A DNA stretch of 64,000 bases. Source: Hexactinellida sp. DTS-2022. Lineage: Eukaryota; Porifera; Hexactinellida. Location of the stretch: assembly GCA_028753945.1 (NCBI GenBank), contig JAPNXP010000001.1:10716501-10780500 (forward strand). Direction: 5' to 3'. This document shows, in pieces, positions 53,457 through 64,000 of this stretch (the first letter of the stretch is position 1; each line of letters opens with the position of its first letter). Position numbers and translations under genes: made by a program. The notes under the pieces were generated by a model, which saw only the letters and a program-made list of their open reading frames with translations, was not told the origin of the DNA and made no database searches.

Positions 53457-56400
53457 TTAAGTCCTATTGTATAACAGTTTCTGAGGGGTGTCACACTCAA
53501 CCACTTGACCATTGTCCATCAACAGAATCTTGTCGTAATCAACAACAGAGTCTATTCTATGTGCTATTGTCAGGAGAGTACAGTCTCTGAACTTGGTAGA
53601 CAGGACTCGCTGTATTCTCCTGTCAGTGATAGAGTCAACATTCGAAGTGGCTTCGTCCAGCATTAGAATCCTAGATTGTCTGAGGATAGCACGAGCTAGA
53701 CACAACAACTGTCTCTCTCCCACACTGAAGTTAGACCCGCCTTCTGACACAGAGAAACCCAGCTGTCCATCCAGATGTTCGATCTTATCCCTCAACTGAA
53801 CCTCTCCGAGCGCATGCCACAGCTGTTCGTCTCGAAAGGAGGAGAAGGGGTCGAGAGCAGACCTGAGGGGACCGCTGAATAGGACGGGGTCTTGAGGAAT
53901 AATGGAGATCTCTCTTCTCAGTTCGTGGAGTCCCACACTCCCTATGTCCACCCCGTCTATGGTAATCTGTCCAGCGGAGAGTTCCACCAGTCTGAGAAGA
54001 GCGGTTTGTAGAGAGGTCTTCCCAGCCCCGGTCCTACCCACTATGCCGAGTCTCTCTCCAGCACTGACTCGGAAACTAACGTCTCTCAGGACCAGAGGGA
54101 GGTCGGGGGAGTATCTCAGGTGGACATTCCTAAATTCAATGTCTCCGTGTGTCACCTTAAATTTAGATCCCGTGACTGTTAGTGGAGCCTCTTGTGGCAT
54201 ATTAATGTAGTCCAGCACCCTCTCTACAGACACCATGTGCATTTCCAACTCAGCACTCAGACGCAGTAAGAACTGAGAAAGGTCTAGCAAGTAGAATATC
54301 TGAGACAGCGCGAATGCAGACAAGACAGGGGAGATTTGTTCTCTTAGCATGATTAGGATGACTGCCACAGCTAATGAGTAGATAGCGATGATAATGTCAA
54401 GTTGGGATGCAAATGAGCGGCTAAATGCAAAAAATACCCTCCAACACTTTGAATGGAAATTCTCCAGAATACACATCTTGTTGTTCTGATGCTGCTCCAG
54501 TTCCAATGAATGAATTGTAGTGAGTCCATGCAAGGAGAGAGATACATGGGATATGACATCACTCTTGGCTGCAGATTCAATCCGTTTAATCTGTCGAATT
54601 GTTCGGACAAGTAGGTAACGATACAACAATAAAAATAGCAGGAGAATCAGGTTAGGAACGATTGTCAACCAGTGTGTGAAAACTGCAGAAAGAGCCGCAA
54701 ATAATAGCCTGCACATCTGGGTTGAAAAGTGGAAATACAGATATGGCAGTATATGGTCCATTGTGAATATGTCCTTTGAGAACCTATTGATAATACTGCC
54801 AGAGGAGTGCTTATAGTAGAACATGCTGGGAGCTCGCAACACTCTCCATAGCAGAGTTTCGTGCAGTCGATAAGAAGAGAACACAGGTATCCAGTATGAA
54901 GTAAGATTAGCAAATACCAGCAGTAGACTGATCACCAAACAAAGAGCAACAAATATATACACTCGGTGGTTGGGAGAGAGGTATTGGAGAGGATTGGATG
55001 AATTTGTTCGGTTAGAGTGAGAGTATGCAGTAGAGTTGGACTCAATCCACCAAACTAAATAATAGTTAACTCCTACAATAAGAAGAAAATAAGATACGAG
55101 TGGAAAGAAGAGCAGAGATGCTACACCGAGGGCTTTCCCTCCTGTCCATATGTACTTAGCGTACACTAACAGAGATATTGCATCGTAGCGAGTGATTCTT
55201 TCAGTGTAATCTGAACTTCTCTGCAATGGAGTATGTTGATGTTCTGTTTCGTCCATAGAATATAGTGAGTTGAATTCCTTTATCACTTCAGCTCTGTTGT
55301 CTCTTTTGACTGTTGAATGAGTTATAAATTGGGAATATTCTTTGAAAGCTTGGATATTCCTTATCTCAGAAGACTCTCCATAAGCCACCTGTTTCCCAGA
55401 GTCTAGGAGCAGTATGTAATCTGTCTGAACTGCAAACTGAAGTAAGTGAGTAACTAGAATGACTGTTTTGTTGGAGAGTATTCCGTGGCTAAATATGGAG
55501 AAGAGACCTTTCGCTACCTCTGTGTCCACTGAGCTAAGGGGATCATCCAGTAGATATATATCAGCGTTGAAATAGACCGCTCTAGCCAAACTGATTCTTG
55601 CCTTCTGGCCCCCACTCAGTGTGATGCCTCTCTCCCCAACTATGGTCAGATCTCCTTCTCTGAATTGTCCAAAATCAACTTTCAAACAGCAGGCCGACAC
55701 CACCTGTTCATACCACTCACTGTCCCATTCTCTGCCATAGGTTATGTTGTCACGAATGGAAGTGGACAGTATCCAAGGCTCCTGAGGAACGAATGCACAC
55801 GAACCAAACAGTTTAATGTCTCCACTTACTATATCAATCTCATTATTCAGAGCCAGCAGCAGGGAGGACTTCCCAGCTCCCACTTTCCCAATCACAGACA
55901 GACTATCTCCTCTCTTCAGCTTTATTGACACATCTTGGATGGATTTATCGATAATATTGTTTCCGTTAAACCGTCCAGCTGTTACATTATCAACTTGAAT
56001 TGATAGTTCAGTTCCGAACTTAAATTTTTGAAGATGTACACCTTTCTTCACTGAATGTTTAAGTATATATTTTACTCTAGTCATACTCGCACACATTTCA
56101 CTAAGCCCTGATACGGCTAGTGCAAGTTGATAAAACTGATCGCTATATAGTCTCATGAATACCAGGAGGCCAAATACTCTACTGGAGGTTAAGACTCCCC
56201 CTGTTAGCACGTAGACACTCAGACAGGAGGGCAGAATGTAGAGAAGTGGGAACGATGTGCTCAAGGAATTAGACAGGGATTCGAAAAATGTTTGTGCCAG
56301 AGTAGTCAAGAACTCTGTCTTTCTGATTCGCTTTATTGCTTTCGCTGCAGCGTATTCCCAAGCGAAGCACTTTATGAGTAGAAATCCTTCTATGAATTCA

Positions 56401-57179
56401 TGCATGCAATTGTTCTTTTGGTCGCAGTACCTCAGAGCCCGTTGGTACAAGAGGTATATCGCAGACACTATACCGAATTGTACTATCAGGTGAATAATGA
56501 AGAACACTAATATGAGGAGGGATATCCAACCAAACTCTATGCTTGTTATTCCTGTGATTAGTATAATAATAATGGGAGTGACTACAATACTTGGAATGTT
56601 ATTGAAGAATAAATCAAACTTGTAGAGATCAGAGGTCACTAAGGTCAGAATGTTGCCAACTGATAGGCTCTGTACCTGTGTGTGAGACATGGAGAGTAGC
56701 CTCTGGTATATGGCTGTTGTTAGCAGAATTCGGATCTTCATTCCTATGATATTGAATCCGTATTCAGCTGTATTCCGTATTACACTCTGCATTACACTAC
56801 AAATTGATAGCAGACTTGCAATACATATCAAGTGTAGTTTGTTGTACTGATGTACGTTTTCTATTGCACCAATCAACCATATTAGTATAAGTATTGATGC
56901 GAAATACAAAAATACAAATGCTAAACTCACAATAGTCAGATATATCAGTACGAATTGAGTAGTTTTGAGAAGAGCTTTCCAAATACTTGGTTCCTGTCCA
57001 CTCTCCATTCGCATTAGTTCTAGCTTCCAATATCTGTTGAATTTCTCGGAGAGATAATTTGCATCGAAACTTTGTGGCACATTTGGTAGAGTCTTGAGTG
57101 TTATTGGAGACCTCTGCAAGAGTTCTTTCCATCCAAATAATCCTATCCACAAGAAGGTTAAGGAGGAGTATGATATAGC
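53457..57179 (-). CDS. ABCC4/MRP4-type ABC exporter, copy 1 (large 3' exon)
   Basis: One exon of 1,240 codons from an acceptor (CACCTTCCAG|GCT) to the stop; no ATG fits the start, so a short upstream exon with the first residues must exist and was not found. Order: LTFLWIGLFGWKEL (MRP N-terminal motif), TMD1 about 80-360, NBD1 with Walker A GKVGAGKSSLL, signature LSGGQKARI, Walker B IYLLDDP; TMD2 about 690-970; NBD2 with Walker A GRTGAGKTSL, an unusual signature FSVGERQLL and Walker B ILMLDEATSNVDS. The signature in NBD2 (SVGERQ in place of SGGQ) is common in this subfamily. No TMD0, as in ABCC4 rather than ABCC1. Family members export organic anions, cyclic nucleotides, prostanoids and drugs across the plasma membrane. 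Confidence 0.9.
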   Translation of the reverse strand, partial: AISYSSLTFLWIGLFGWKELLQRSPITLKTLPNVPQSFDANYLSEKFNRYWKLELMRMESGQEPSIWKALLKTTQFVLIYLTIVSLAFVFLYFASILILIWLIGAIENVHQYNKLHLICIASLLSICSVMQSVIRNTAEYGFNIIGMKIRILLTTAIYQRLLSMSHTQVQSLSVGNILTLVTSDLYKFDLFFNNIPSIVVTPIIIILITGITSIEFGWISLLILVFFIIHLIVQFGIVSAIYLLYQRALRYCDQKNNCMHEFIEGFLLIKCFAWEYAAAKAIKRIRKTEFLTTLAQTFFESLSNSLSTSFPLLYILPSCLSVYVLTGGVLTSSRVFGLLVFMRLYSDQFYQLALAVSGLSEMCASMTRVKYILKHSVKKGVHLQKFKFGTELSIQVDNVTAGRFNGNNIIDKSIQDVSIKLKRGDSLSVIGKVGAGKSSLLLALNNEIDIVSGDIKLFGSCAFVPQEPWILSTSIRDNITYGREWDSEWYEQVVSACCLKVDFGQFREGDLTIVGERGITLSGGQKARISLARAVYFNADIYLLDDPLSSVDTEVAKGLFSIFSHGILSNKTVILVTHLLQFAVQTDYILLLDSGKQVAYGESSEIRNIQAFKEYSQFITHSTVKRDNRAEVIKEFNSLYSMDETEHQHTPLQRSSDYTERITRYDAISLLVYAKYIWTGGKALGVASLLFFPLVSYFLLIVGVNYYLVWWIESNSTAYSHSNRTNSSNPLQYLSPNHRVYIFVALCLVISLLLVFANLTSYWIPVFSSYRLHETLLWRVLRAPSMFYYKHSSGSIINRFSKDIFTMDHILPYLYFHFSTQMCRLLFAALSAVFTHWLTIVPNLILLLFLLLYRYLLVRTIRQIKRIESAAKSDVISHVSLSLHGLTTIHSLELEQHQNNKMCILENFHSKCWRVFFAFSRSFASQLDIIIAIYSLAVAVILIMLREQISPVLSAFALSQIFYLLDLSQFLLRLSAELEMHMVSVERVLDYINMPQEAPLTVTGSKFKVTHGDIEFRNVHLRYSPDLPLVLRDVSFRVSAGERLGIVGRTGAGKTSLQTALLRLVELSAGQITIDGVDIGSVGLHELRREISIIPQDPVLFSGPLRSALDPFSSFRDEQLWHALGEVQLRDKIEHLDGQLGFSVSEGGSNFSVGERQLLCLARAILRQSRILMLDEATSNVDSITDRRIQRVLSTKFRDCTLLTIAHRIDSVVDYDKILLMDNGQVVECDTPQKLLYNRT

Positions 57180-57896
57180 CTGGAAGGTGCTGCCATTAAC
57201 TTTTGAAATGCGACAACAAAGTGTATTGGTGAGATTTTCAACTATATTTACTTATCAGTATTCAAATACTTCAAAAGCATGTTTGTAAACTGGTTTATAG
57301 TAACTCACTGAATGACAAATTAGTTGTATAGGTGCATGATGTTATCAGAGTAAAATTCCATATAAACTACCACGGAATTCCGACAATTCGTTACATGACA
57401 ATTCGTTACATGACAATTTACTGTGTTTTGCTGGCCATAAAAGTGTAGGTTTAATTGTACTTATATCAAGTTATATGTACTTGGCTAAAATAATGTCTTT
57501 TTCGGTACTACAATTAAAATATTTTCTGAGAAAATATCTGTATATTTTGTTTTAACTTTCAGTGGCGGTTAACCGTAGTGCATAGGCGCAGCACGCGGTC
57601 TGGCTGGTCCAGCAATGGCCGGACCAGTTTTCATTTATTATACTATATTGATAGGAGGTTCCTGTTTTAGCCGGACTACTTTAACTGTTTGGTCGGAGAT
57701 TTTTCAGAGCAGTGCGACGCCCGAGTAGTGTGAAGACCAATCGTAACCGTAGCCTCAAAACGGTTAACCAACCCCACCCTTAAAATGCATAACAACTCCA
57801 TTCATGTTATTCCGCCTATCTAACCACTTTACATCCCAATATATACAATGGACTCTTATTAGTGCAAACACGTATAAGGCGAAATATCGGTTTATG
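57180..57896. other. Region between the two ABCC genes, copy 1 side
   Basis: The first about 70 bp beyond the splice acceptor is still homologous to the same position upstream of copy 2 (TTTCAAAAGTTAATG). GACAATTCGTTACAT is duplicated in tandem near 57384-57413. A roughly 200-bp GC-rich patch (57565-57770) is flanked by CGGTTAACCG and CGGTTAACCA. No first exon recognised. Confidence 0.4.
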
Positions 57897-58020
57897 CAGT
57901 GGTTCTCAACCTGGGGTCCATAAAATCTCGAAATTTATATTACAGTCGATGGGAGGGGTTTCACAGAATGTGTGGTATTTGCTATAGGGGTTCCACGGTT
58001 GAAAGAGCTGAGAATCGCTG
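57897..58020. mobile_element. hAT-like MITE with GTGGTTCTCAACC end
   Basis: CAGTGGTTCTCAACC on the left, GAGAATCGCTG on the right. Imperfect; flanks match poorly (GGTTTATG and ATTTAATA). Same family as 43973-44129. Confidence 0.6.
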
Positions 58021-59117
58021 ATTTAATAAATGTATTATTTACTTGTAAGTATATTTTGTACAACCTGTCTAATCCGACACCGTTGGAATAGGGAAATGTC
58101 GGATTATGCAGTTTATACTGCTTGTTAAAATTAATCAATCTAATAAATTAATAAAATTTTACAAGTTGCCCAATGCAGTGTAATTGATAACAAATAATTA
58201 TCCAGGAATTATCCAGGAGCGCGAGACGCTCCTTTTGGAGTATGATTTTTGGAAAATTTTAATTTAGTGGCATAATGGGCATACTTTGAAATGTAGGTGG
58301 AATAATGGAAATAATGGCAATATTGACAATATTCGTGCGGGAGTGATTATGACGCGGGTGGTGGAGCTGAAACAAGATTTCAACAGTGGCCTAACTAACC
58401 AAGACAGTCATTTCAATAGTGGGCCACTATACTATAGTATAGTGGCACAGTAAAAAGGAGTGCGCTCCACCTTGCGTTCCTGAAAAATGAGCGCGCTCCT
58501 TTAATGCTCTGCCTATAACCTCCTCCATTATGGCTGTTTCCCTATCAATAGCTGATTATTTTCGGTAAGTGTCGACTGGTCAATAACCACTCCATCAATC
58601 TCATTATTAATCTCTCCTAGTCGCTTATTCCTTCGCAAAATATGTTGTATGTTGTATGTTGGTATTGGTTGCCAATGGTGACCTGTTTGACAATAATTAC
58701 ATTTTCGTTTGCAAGAAGCGTGTACTTACTTTAATACTTTCAATTCTGTATGTTCGCCACAAGGGCTCGCAGTATATCTACAGATAATGTTTGTATTACG
58801 TTTATTAATAAAATTGGATGTAGTATTCGAAAGTTAATTAATATTATCTACAGTCCAACCTCTATTTTCTAAATAGTTGACATTTCTCGATACCAAATAC
58901 AGTGTGACTCTCCTGGTGTTTGTGTTAACTAGAGTATACTGTAATTGTAAATGAACAATATTAACATGAACCTCTGATCAGTTAACAATCACTCTGGTGG
59001 CCTCGAGGGGTTCGGAGGGGATTGAATTCGAGTTGTTTACTTAATTAAATAAACATTTATCTGGTAGATCAAATAACTAGATCATTGCTGACTGACATCC
59101 ATCTCATAGGTATCTAA
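58021..59117. other. Spacer with a dispersed palindromic monomer
   Basis: 58385-58452 is one copy of the 4441-4726 monomer (GGGCCAC, CTATACTATAGTATAG, GGCACAGT), next to CAAGACAGTCATTTCAATA. A hairpin GGAGCG-CGAGA-CGCTCC lies at 58217-58233. Otherwise AT-rich and unrecognised. Confidence 0.5.
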
Positions 59118-59390
59118 TATCTATCTATACATATATTAAAACACAATTTTGTATGCATGTACGTATGCGGGTGTGTGTGTGTGTGTGTCCCCGTAATTAA
59201 TTGGAAAGACCTTAACCTAGAGAGCTGAATTTTGTATATAGATCTAGTTTGTCATAGCTACATGGGTCTATTGGTTTTCTAAGCGAAATTATTGAGTATG
59301 ACATCACAAGTAACTTTTCCTTAATTAGTAACATTTACAAATTTGACTCGATTTATATAATATGTAGTATACGTTTTAGAAATAACTTAT

Positions 59391-59775
59391 TTGTAGGCCG
59401 CCTACAACGTCGGCTAGCCGACATATAAGCAAATGTCGCCGACAAATAATGATTTGGCCGAGTTGATTCAGCCCTTTCCTCTAATACTCCATAATACTCA
59501 CTTTAAAAGTTCAGACTTTTGGTTCGCTCCCAATTCATTGTCACTTCTTAGTATCTAGGTTATTTCCCCTCCATAATAGATTATTTATTTTGAATCTTGC
59601 AGGGACTTTTCCTCTAATTCGTTCAATTTTAGATGAATTCCTTATATGTCGGCGAGATTTTGCTTATATGTAGGCCAAATCATTATTTGTCGGCGAAATT
59701 TGCTTATATGTCAGCCAAATCATTATTTGTCGGCGAAATTTGCTTATATGTCGGCGGCCGCCATATAAGTAAGCC
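59391..59775. repeat. Foldback with repeated GTCGGCGAAATTTGCTTATA units
   Basis: The right side has three tandem copies of ATTATTTGTCGGCGAAATT-TGCTTATATGTC; the left side has the inverted version (GACATATAAGCAAATGTCGC, then CGACAAATAATGATTTGG). Outer ends GGCCGCC and GGCGGCC are complementary. Confidence 0.7.
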
Positions 59776-60232
59776 GTAAATTTTATATGAAAATGGATAA
59801 CATAAAAGGAACACCTTTGTGAAAAAGATCAATTTTTTTGCGTACTTACTAAACGAAAGTTATTAGTTAAAATGTGTCCTATTATTTTTACCTATGTTGG
59901 GTGAATTTATCTGTTTGGTTAACAAGAATGCACTAGAGTTAGTTAAGCATTTAGAGTAGTTAACTTTCTCTGATGCATTGTTTATTCATTTACAATGGAA
60001 TTATGTAATTTTCAACCTAGGATTATATGTATACTAGCATTGAAATTATGAAATCAAGTAATTTATTAATCTAGGATTTAAGTTCTGTTTAATTAATGAT
60101 GAAATTTATTATTCTAATTGTTACTATTAATTAAATTAAATAATTCACTAACCCAAGATGCAGCTCCTGAAAAATAAAAGGTTCAATGGTGAGATATTAT
60201 TGTTTATTATTACGAAATAAAATATTTTATAA

Positions 60233-60273
60233 CCCTGGATTTAACCATTATTCTGCAGAGGTTAAATCCAGGG
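60233..60273. repeat. Perfect 14-bp stem hairpin
   Basis: CCCTGGATTTAACC and GGTTAAATCCAGGG separated by 13 nt. Isolated in AT-rich sequence; function unknown, perhaps a relic of a tiny MITE. Confidence 0.75.
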
Positions 60274-60426
60274 CTAATTAGTAAATTTGTTTGCAATTAA
60301 ATTGACTGAATTAATTAATTGTGTATAATTTAAAAGCCACAGGTTCCAATTACTACGTATTATAATATGAGTATCGACTTAAGCTAACGGGCTAACCTTT
60401 TAATATAGCTGAAACGAGCGACCCTT

Positions 60427-60746
60427 CAGAGCGGAACCGGTCGACCGGTCGGGTCGGGTACCGGTCGAACCCTGACCGGTCGGTCGAGATCTCTATATGA
60501 TCTATTCGATATCATAATATCATAATTTGTTTTGATTGAATCTGGCTCCAATAGCCCTCGAGAGCTTAGTAGTCTTAAAGGAGGCTTCCTTAAATGGTAT
60601 ATGGCCATAATATTTATTCCTAAATTATATGACATGACACTAGTATAGAATATTATTCTATTATTTATAAATTATTGCCAGCTATGATTGAAAGTAGACC
60701 AGCCGGTCGGATCGGGTCATGAAAATCCCGACCGGTTCCATCTCTG
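60427..60746. mobile_element. hAT-like MITE with GGAACCGGTC motifs
   Basis: CAGAGCGGAACCGGTCG on the left and CGACCGGTTCCATCTCTG (with one gap) on the right; flanks CGACCCTT and about GGTCCCTT match at 6 of 8. Related in style to 43649-44200. Confidence 0.65.
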
Positions 60747-61044
60747 AGGTCCCTTAATAAGAATTATTCAATTATTAATTAACTAATATACATAATTAAT
60801 AACTAATAAGTATTGAGAATAACACAACTTAGATAACAAATTCCCAAACAAATTCCATTAACGAATCACAACCCAGAAATAATTTTATGCGCGCGTTAAG
60901 TAGTGTGTAATTGACTAGCCACATGTTTTGATATTACTGTTTTTGGAGGAGGGAAAGGCCGCGAAGCGTCCCGTAAATTGTGTCACGTAGTGTACAACAC
61001 GAAGGAACAAAGGTCTCGAAGTGACCGAGACCGAAGGGCTCGCG

Positions 61045-61441
61045 TAATTAATTTATGTTGTCAAAATTCTGAGTGATATTTCTCGTCACGTAAGTTAATG
61101 AATATACATTTACTATGTCATACTCACATTTTGAACAGGAAAGGAAAGGAGGTGATTTCCAGTTCAGTAGGCAAATCAGATAAATAGATTAAATACTAGG
61201 GTATTTATAGCACGTGTGCTTATACGAGCACTTTCATGTCTAACGAAACAACTCAGTATGTTAATTATTGTCGTAGGAATAATTGTTGTAACGAATTGTT
61301 GATTTGGTTGAAGTTACTATAAAATACGTAAGTCAGTAAGTATACTATATACTCAAGTAGGCAAGTATTCTTAAATCGGTTGATAATCTCAACAATCCAC
61401 TTCCTTGTCCCATTTCAAAAGTTAATGTCATCACCTTCCAG
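61045..61441. other. Spacer and intron end upstream of ABCC copy 2
   Basis: AT-rich. The last 60 bp are homologous to the intron end of copy 1. No exon recognised. Confidence 0.45.
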
Positions 61442-64000
61442 GCATATATCATACTCTTCTTTAACCTTCTTGTGGATAGGATTATTTGGATGGAAAGAAC
61501 TCTTGCAGAGGTCTCCAATAACACTCAACACTCTACCAAATGTGCCACAGAGTTTCGATGCAAATTATCTCTCCGAGAAATTCAACAGATATTGGAAGCT
61601 AGAACTAATGCGAATGGAGAGTGGACAGGAACCAAGTATTTGGAAAGCTCTTCTCAAAACTACTCAATTCGTACTTATCTATTTGACTATTGTGAGTTTA
61701 GCATTTGTCTTTTTGTATTTCGCATCAATACTTATACTAATATGGTTGATTGGTGCAATAGAAAACGTACATCAGTACAACAAACTACACTTGGTTTTAA
61801 TTGCAAGTCTGCTATCAATTTGTAGTGTAATGCAGAGTGCAATACGGAATACAGCTGAATACGGATTCAATATCATAGGTATGAAGATCCGAATTCTGCT
61901 AACAACAGCCATATACCAGAGGCTACTCTCCATGTCTCACACACAGGTACAGAGCCTATCAGTCGGCAACATTCTGACCTTGGTGACCTCTGATCTCTAC
62001 AAGTTTGACTTATTCTTCAATACCATTCCAAGTATTGTACTCGCACCCATTATTATAATACTAATCACTGGAATAACAAGCATAGAGTTTGGTTGGATAT
62101 CCCTCTTCATATTGGTGTTCTTCATTATTCACCTGATGGTACAATTCGGTATAGTGTCTGCGATATACCTCTTGTACCAACGGGCTCTGAGGTACTGCGA
62201 CCGAAGGAACAGTTGCATGCATGAATTCATAGAAGGATTTCGACTCATAAAGTGCTTCGCTTGGGAATATGCTGCAGCGAAAGCAATAAAACGAATCAGA
62301 AAGAGAGAGTTCTTGACTACTCTGGCACACACCTTTTTCCAATCCCTGTCTAATTCCTTGAGCACTTCGTTCCCACTTCTCTACATTCTGCCCTCCTGTC
62401 TGAGTGTCTACGTGCTAACAGGGGGAGTGTTAACCTCCAGTAGAGTATTTGGCCTCCTGGTATTCATGAGACTATATAGCGATCAGTTTTATCAACTTGC
62501 ACTAGCGGTATCAGGGCTTAGTGAAATGCGTGCGAGTATGACTAGAGTAAAATATATACTTAAACATTCAGTGAAGAAAGGTGTAAATCTTCAAAAATTT
62601 GAGTTCGGAACTGAAGTATCAATTCAAGTTGATAATGTAACAGCTGGACGGTTTAACGGAAACAATAGTATCGATAAATCCATCCAGGATGTGTCAATAA
62701 AGCTGAGGAGAGGAGATAGTCTGTCTGTGATTGGGAAAGTGGGAGCTGGGAAGTCCTCCCTGCTGCTGGCTCTGAATAATGAGATTAATATAGTGAGTGG
62801 AGACATTAAACTGTTTGGTTCGTGTGCATTCGTTCCTCAGGAGCCTTGGATACTGTCCACTTCCATTCGTGACAACATAACCTATGGCAGAGAATGGGAC
62901 TGTGAGTGGTATGAACGGGTCGTGTCGGCCTGCTGTTTGAAAGTTGATTTTGGACAATTCAGAGAAGGAGATCTGACCAAGGTTGGGGAGAAAGGCATCA
63001 CACTGAGTGGAGGCCAGAAGGCTAGAATCAGTCTGGCTAGAGCGGTCTATTTCAACGCTGATATATATCTACTGGATGATCCGCTTAGCTCAGTGGACAC
63101 AGAGGTAGCGAAAGGTCTCTTCTCCATATTTAGCCACGGGATACTCTCCAACAAAACAGTCATTCTAGTCACTCACTTACTTCAGTTTGCAGTTAAGACA
63201 GATTACATACTGCTCCTAGACTCTGGGAAACAGGTGGCTTATGGAGAGTCATCTGAGATAAGGAATATCCCAGCTTTCAAAGAATATTCCCAATTTATAA
63301 CTCATTCAACAGTCAATAGAGACAACAGAGATGAAGTGCTAAATGAATTCAACTCACTATGTTCTATGGGCGAAACAGAACCTACTCCATTGCAGAAAAC
63401 TTCAGATTACACTGAAAGAATCACTCGCTACGATGCAATATCTCTGTTAGTGTACGCTAAGTACATTTGGACAGGAGGGAAAGCCCTCGGTGTAGCATCT
63501 CTGCTCTTCTTTCCACTCGTATCTTATTTTCTTCTTATTGTAGGAGTTAACTATTATTTAGTTTGGTGGATTGAGTCCAACTCTATTACATACACTCACT
63601 CTAACCGAACAAATTCATCCAATCCTCTCCTACTCCTCTCTCCCAACCACCGAGTGTATATATTTGTTGTTCTTTGTTTGGTGATCAGTCTACTGCTGGT
63701 ATTTGCTAATCTGACCTTATACTGGCTACCAGTGTTCTCTTCTTATCGACTGCACGAAACTCTGCTATGGAGAGTGTTGCGAGCCCCCAGCATGTTCTAC
63801 TATAAGAACTCTTCTGGCAGTATTATCAACAGGTTCTCAAAGGACATATTCACAATGGACCATATACTGCCATATCTGTATTTCCACTTTTCAAGCCACA
63901 TGTGCAAACTAATATTAATGGCTCTTTCTGCAGTTATCACTCACTGGTTGACAATCGTTCCAAACCTCATTCTCCTGCTATTTTTATTGTTGTATCGATA
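61442..64000 (+). CDS. ABCC4/MRP4-type ABC exporter, copy 2 (continues beyond the window)
   Basis: Open and in frame from just after acceptor CACCTTCCAG to the window edge (about 850 codons), in inverted orientation to copy 1. By eye the proteins are more than 90% identical, with one two-codon deletion (GETEPTP against DETEHQHTP). TMD1, complete NBD1 (GKVGAGKSSLL; LSGGQKARI; IYLLDDP) and the start of TMD2 are present; the second half is cut by the window. At the exon start copy 2 has one extra base (GCATATATC against GCTATATC), so its first exon must end in a different phase, or the join to a copy-1-like first exon would be out of frame. No stop in 2.5 kb suggests a recent or selected duplicate. 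Confidence 0.85.

Larger units (their letters stand above)
59118..61044 (+). mobile_element. Possible Helitron-like element spanning both ends (inferred)
   Basis: Starts with ATCTATACATATATTAAAAC then (GT)n near 59170, as in the other families, and ends in the same orientation with a mini-hairpin chain at 60953-61042: GCGAAGC (60961-60967), CAC-GTA-GTG (60984-60992), GGTCTC-GAA-GTGACC (61012-61026) and CGAGACC-GAA-GGGCTCG (61026-61042). The last hairpin is identical to that of copies C-E. Contains 59391-59775 and 60427-60746. Whether the two ends belong together is a guess. Confidence 0.4.

Noticed and set aside
61472-61825. 117-residue open frame starting MDRIIW and its twin at 56797-57150
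   Set aside because: Both are shadows of the ABCC exporters in the +1 frame; the main frames encode the transporter N-termini at the same place.
1-64000. LTR, retroviral, Polinton-like or LINE sequences
   Set aside because: No long direct terminal repeats, polyprotein, reverse transcriptase, integrase or capsid-like frames were seen; recognisable mobile DNA is all of DNA-transposon or Helitron-like type.

Overview
The window looks like a stretch of an AT-rich, repeat-dense, intron-poor invertebrate animal genome. Animal origin is supported by an integrin beta subunit, a DSL-domain (Delta/Notch-ligand type) gene, a DAXX homologue, a GNPTG lysosomal-targeting subunit and a type I PKA regulatory subunit. 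A sponge or another early-branching animal would fit, but the sequence alone does not fix the phylum. Coding exons are clearly richer in G+C than their surroundings. METTL2, fumarase, GNPTG, the zinc-finger gene, DAXX, the small methyltransferase and PKA-R each read as one uninterrupted exon; integrin beta has a single 60-nt intron.

Layout: 1-7800 is almost solid mobile-element sequence (Helitron-like elements, hAT, Tc1/mariner-pogo-like and foldback MITEs, a 63-bp palindromic tandem repeat). 7847-12463 is a three-exon DSL/EGF/FN3 gene with a decayed FLYWCH-type Mutator-like transposase in its first visible intron and a 1.3-kb Mutator-like insertion near its end. 15129-17681 integrin beta (+); 18475-19494 METTL2 (+); 20111-21544 fumarase (-); 22663-23799 GNPTG (+). 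Just past GNPTG, 23853-30366 is a 6.5-kb element with terminal inverted repeats filled by about 320 copies of a 19-bp minisatellite. 30831-31568 C2H2 zinc-finger gene (+); 34322-36634 DAXX (+) with a 105-bp in-frame repeat; 42443-43312 class I methyltransferase (+); 45069-46250 PKA-R (+); 47491-48594 unrecognised multi-pass membrane protein (-). 53457-57179 (-) and 61442-64000 (+, running off the window) are two closely similar ABCC4-type exporter genes arranged head to head.

The genes do not form an operon; they are unrelated housekeeping, adhesion/signalling, lysosomal, chromatin and transport genes separated by transposon-filled spacers. No LTR, retroviral or Polinton-type element, CRISPR array, rRNA or convincing tRNA gene was seen.

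Most notable: (1) the inverted-repeat element whose termini contain the core of the minisatellite that fills it; (2) a Helitron-like family ending in a chain of tiny three-nucleotide-loop hairpins, mostly of the very stable GNA type, an architecture repeated in sequence-divergent form at two other sites; (3) a DSL protein that appears to pass after one EGF straight into fibronectin III domains; (4) DAXX with ten near-identical 35-residue repeats; (5) the inverted ABCC4 pair.
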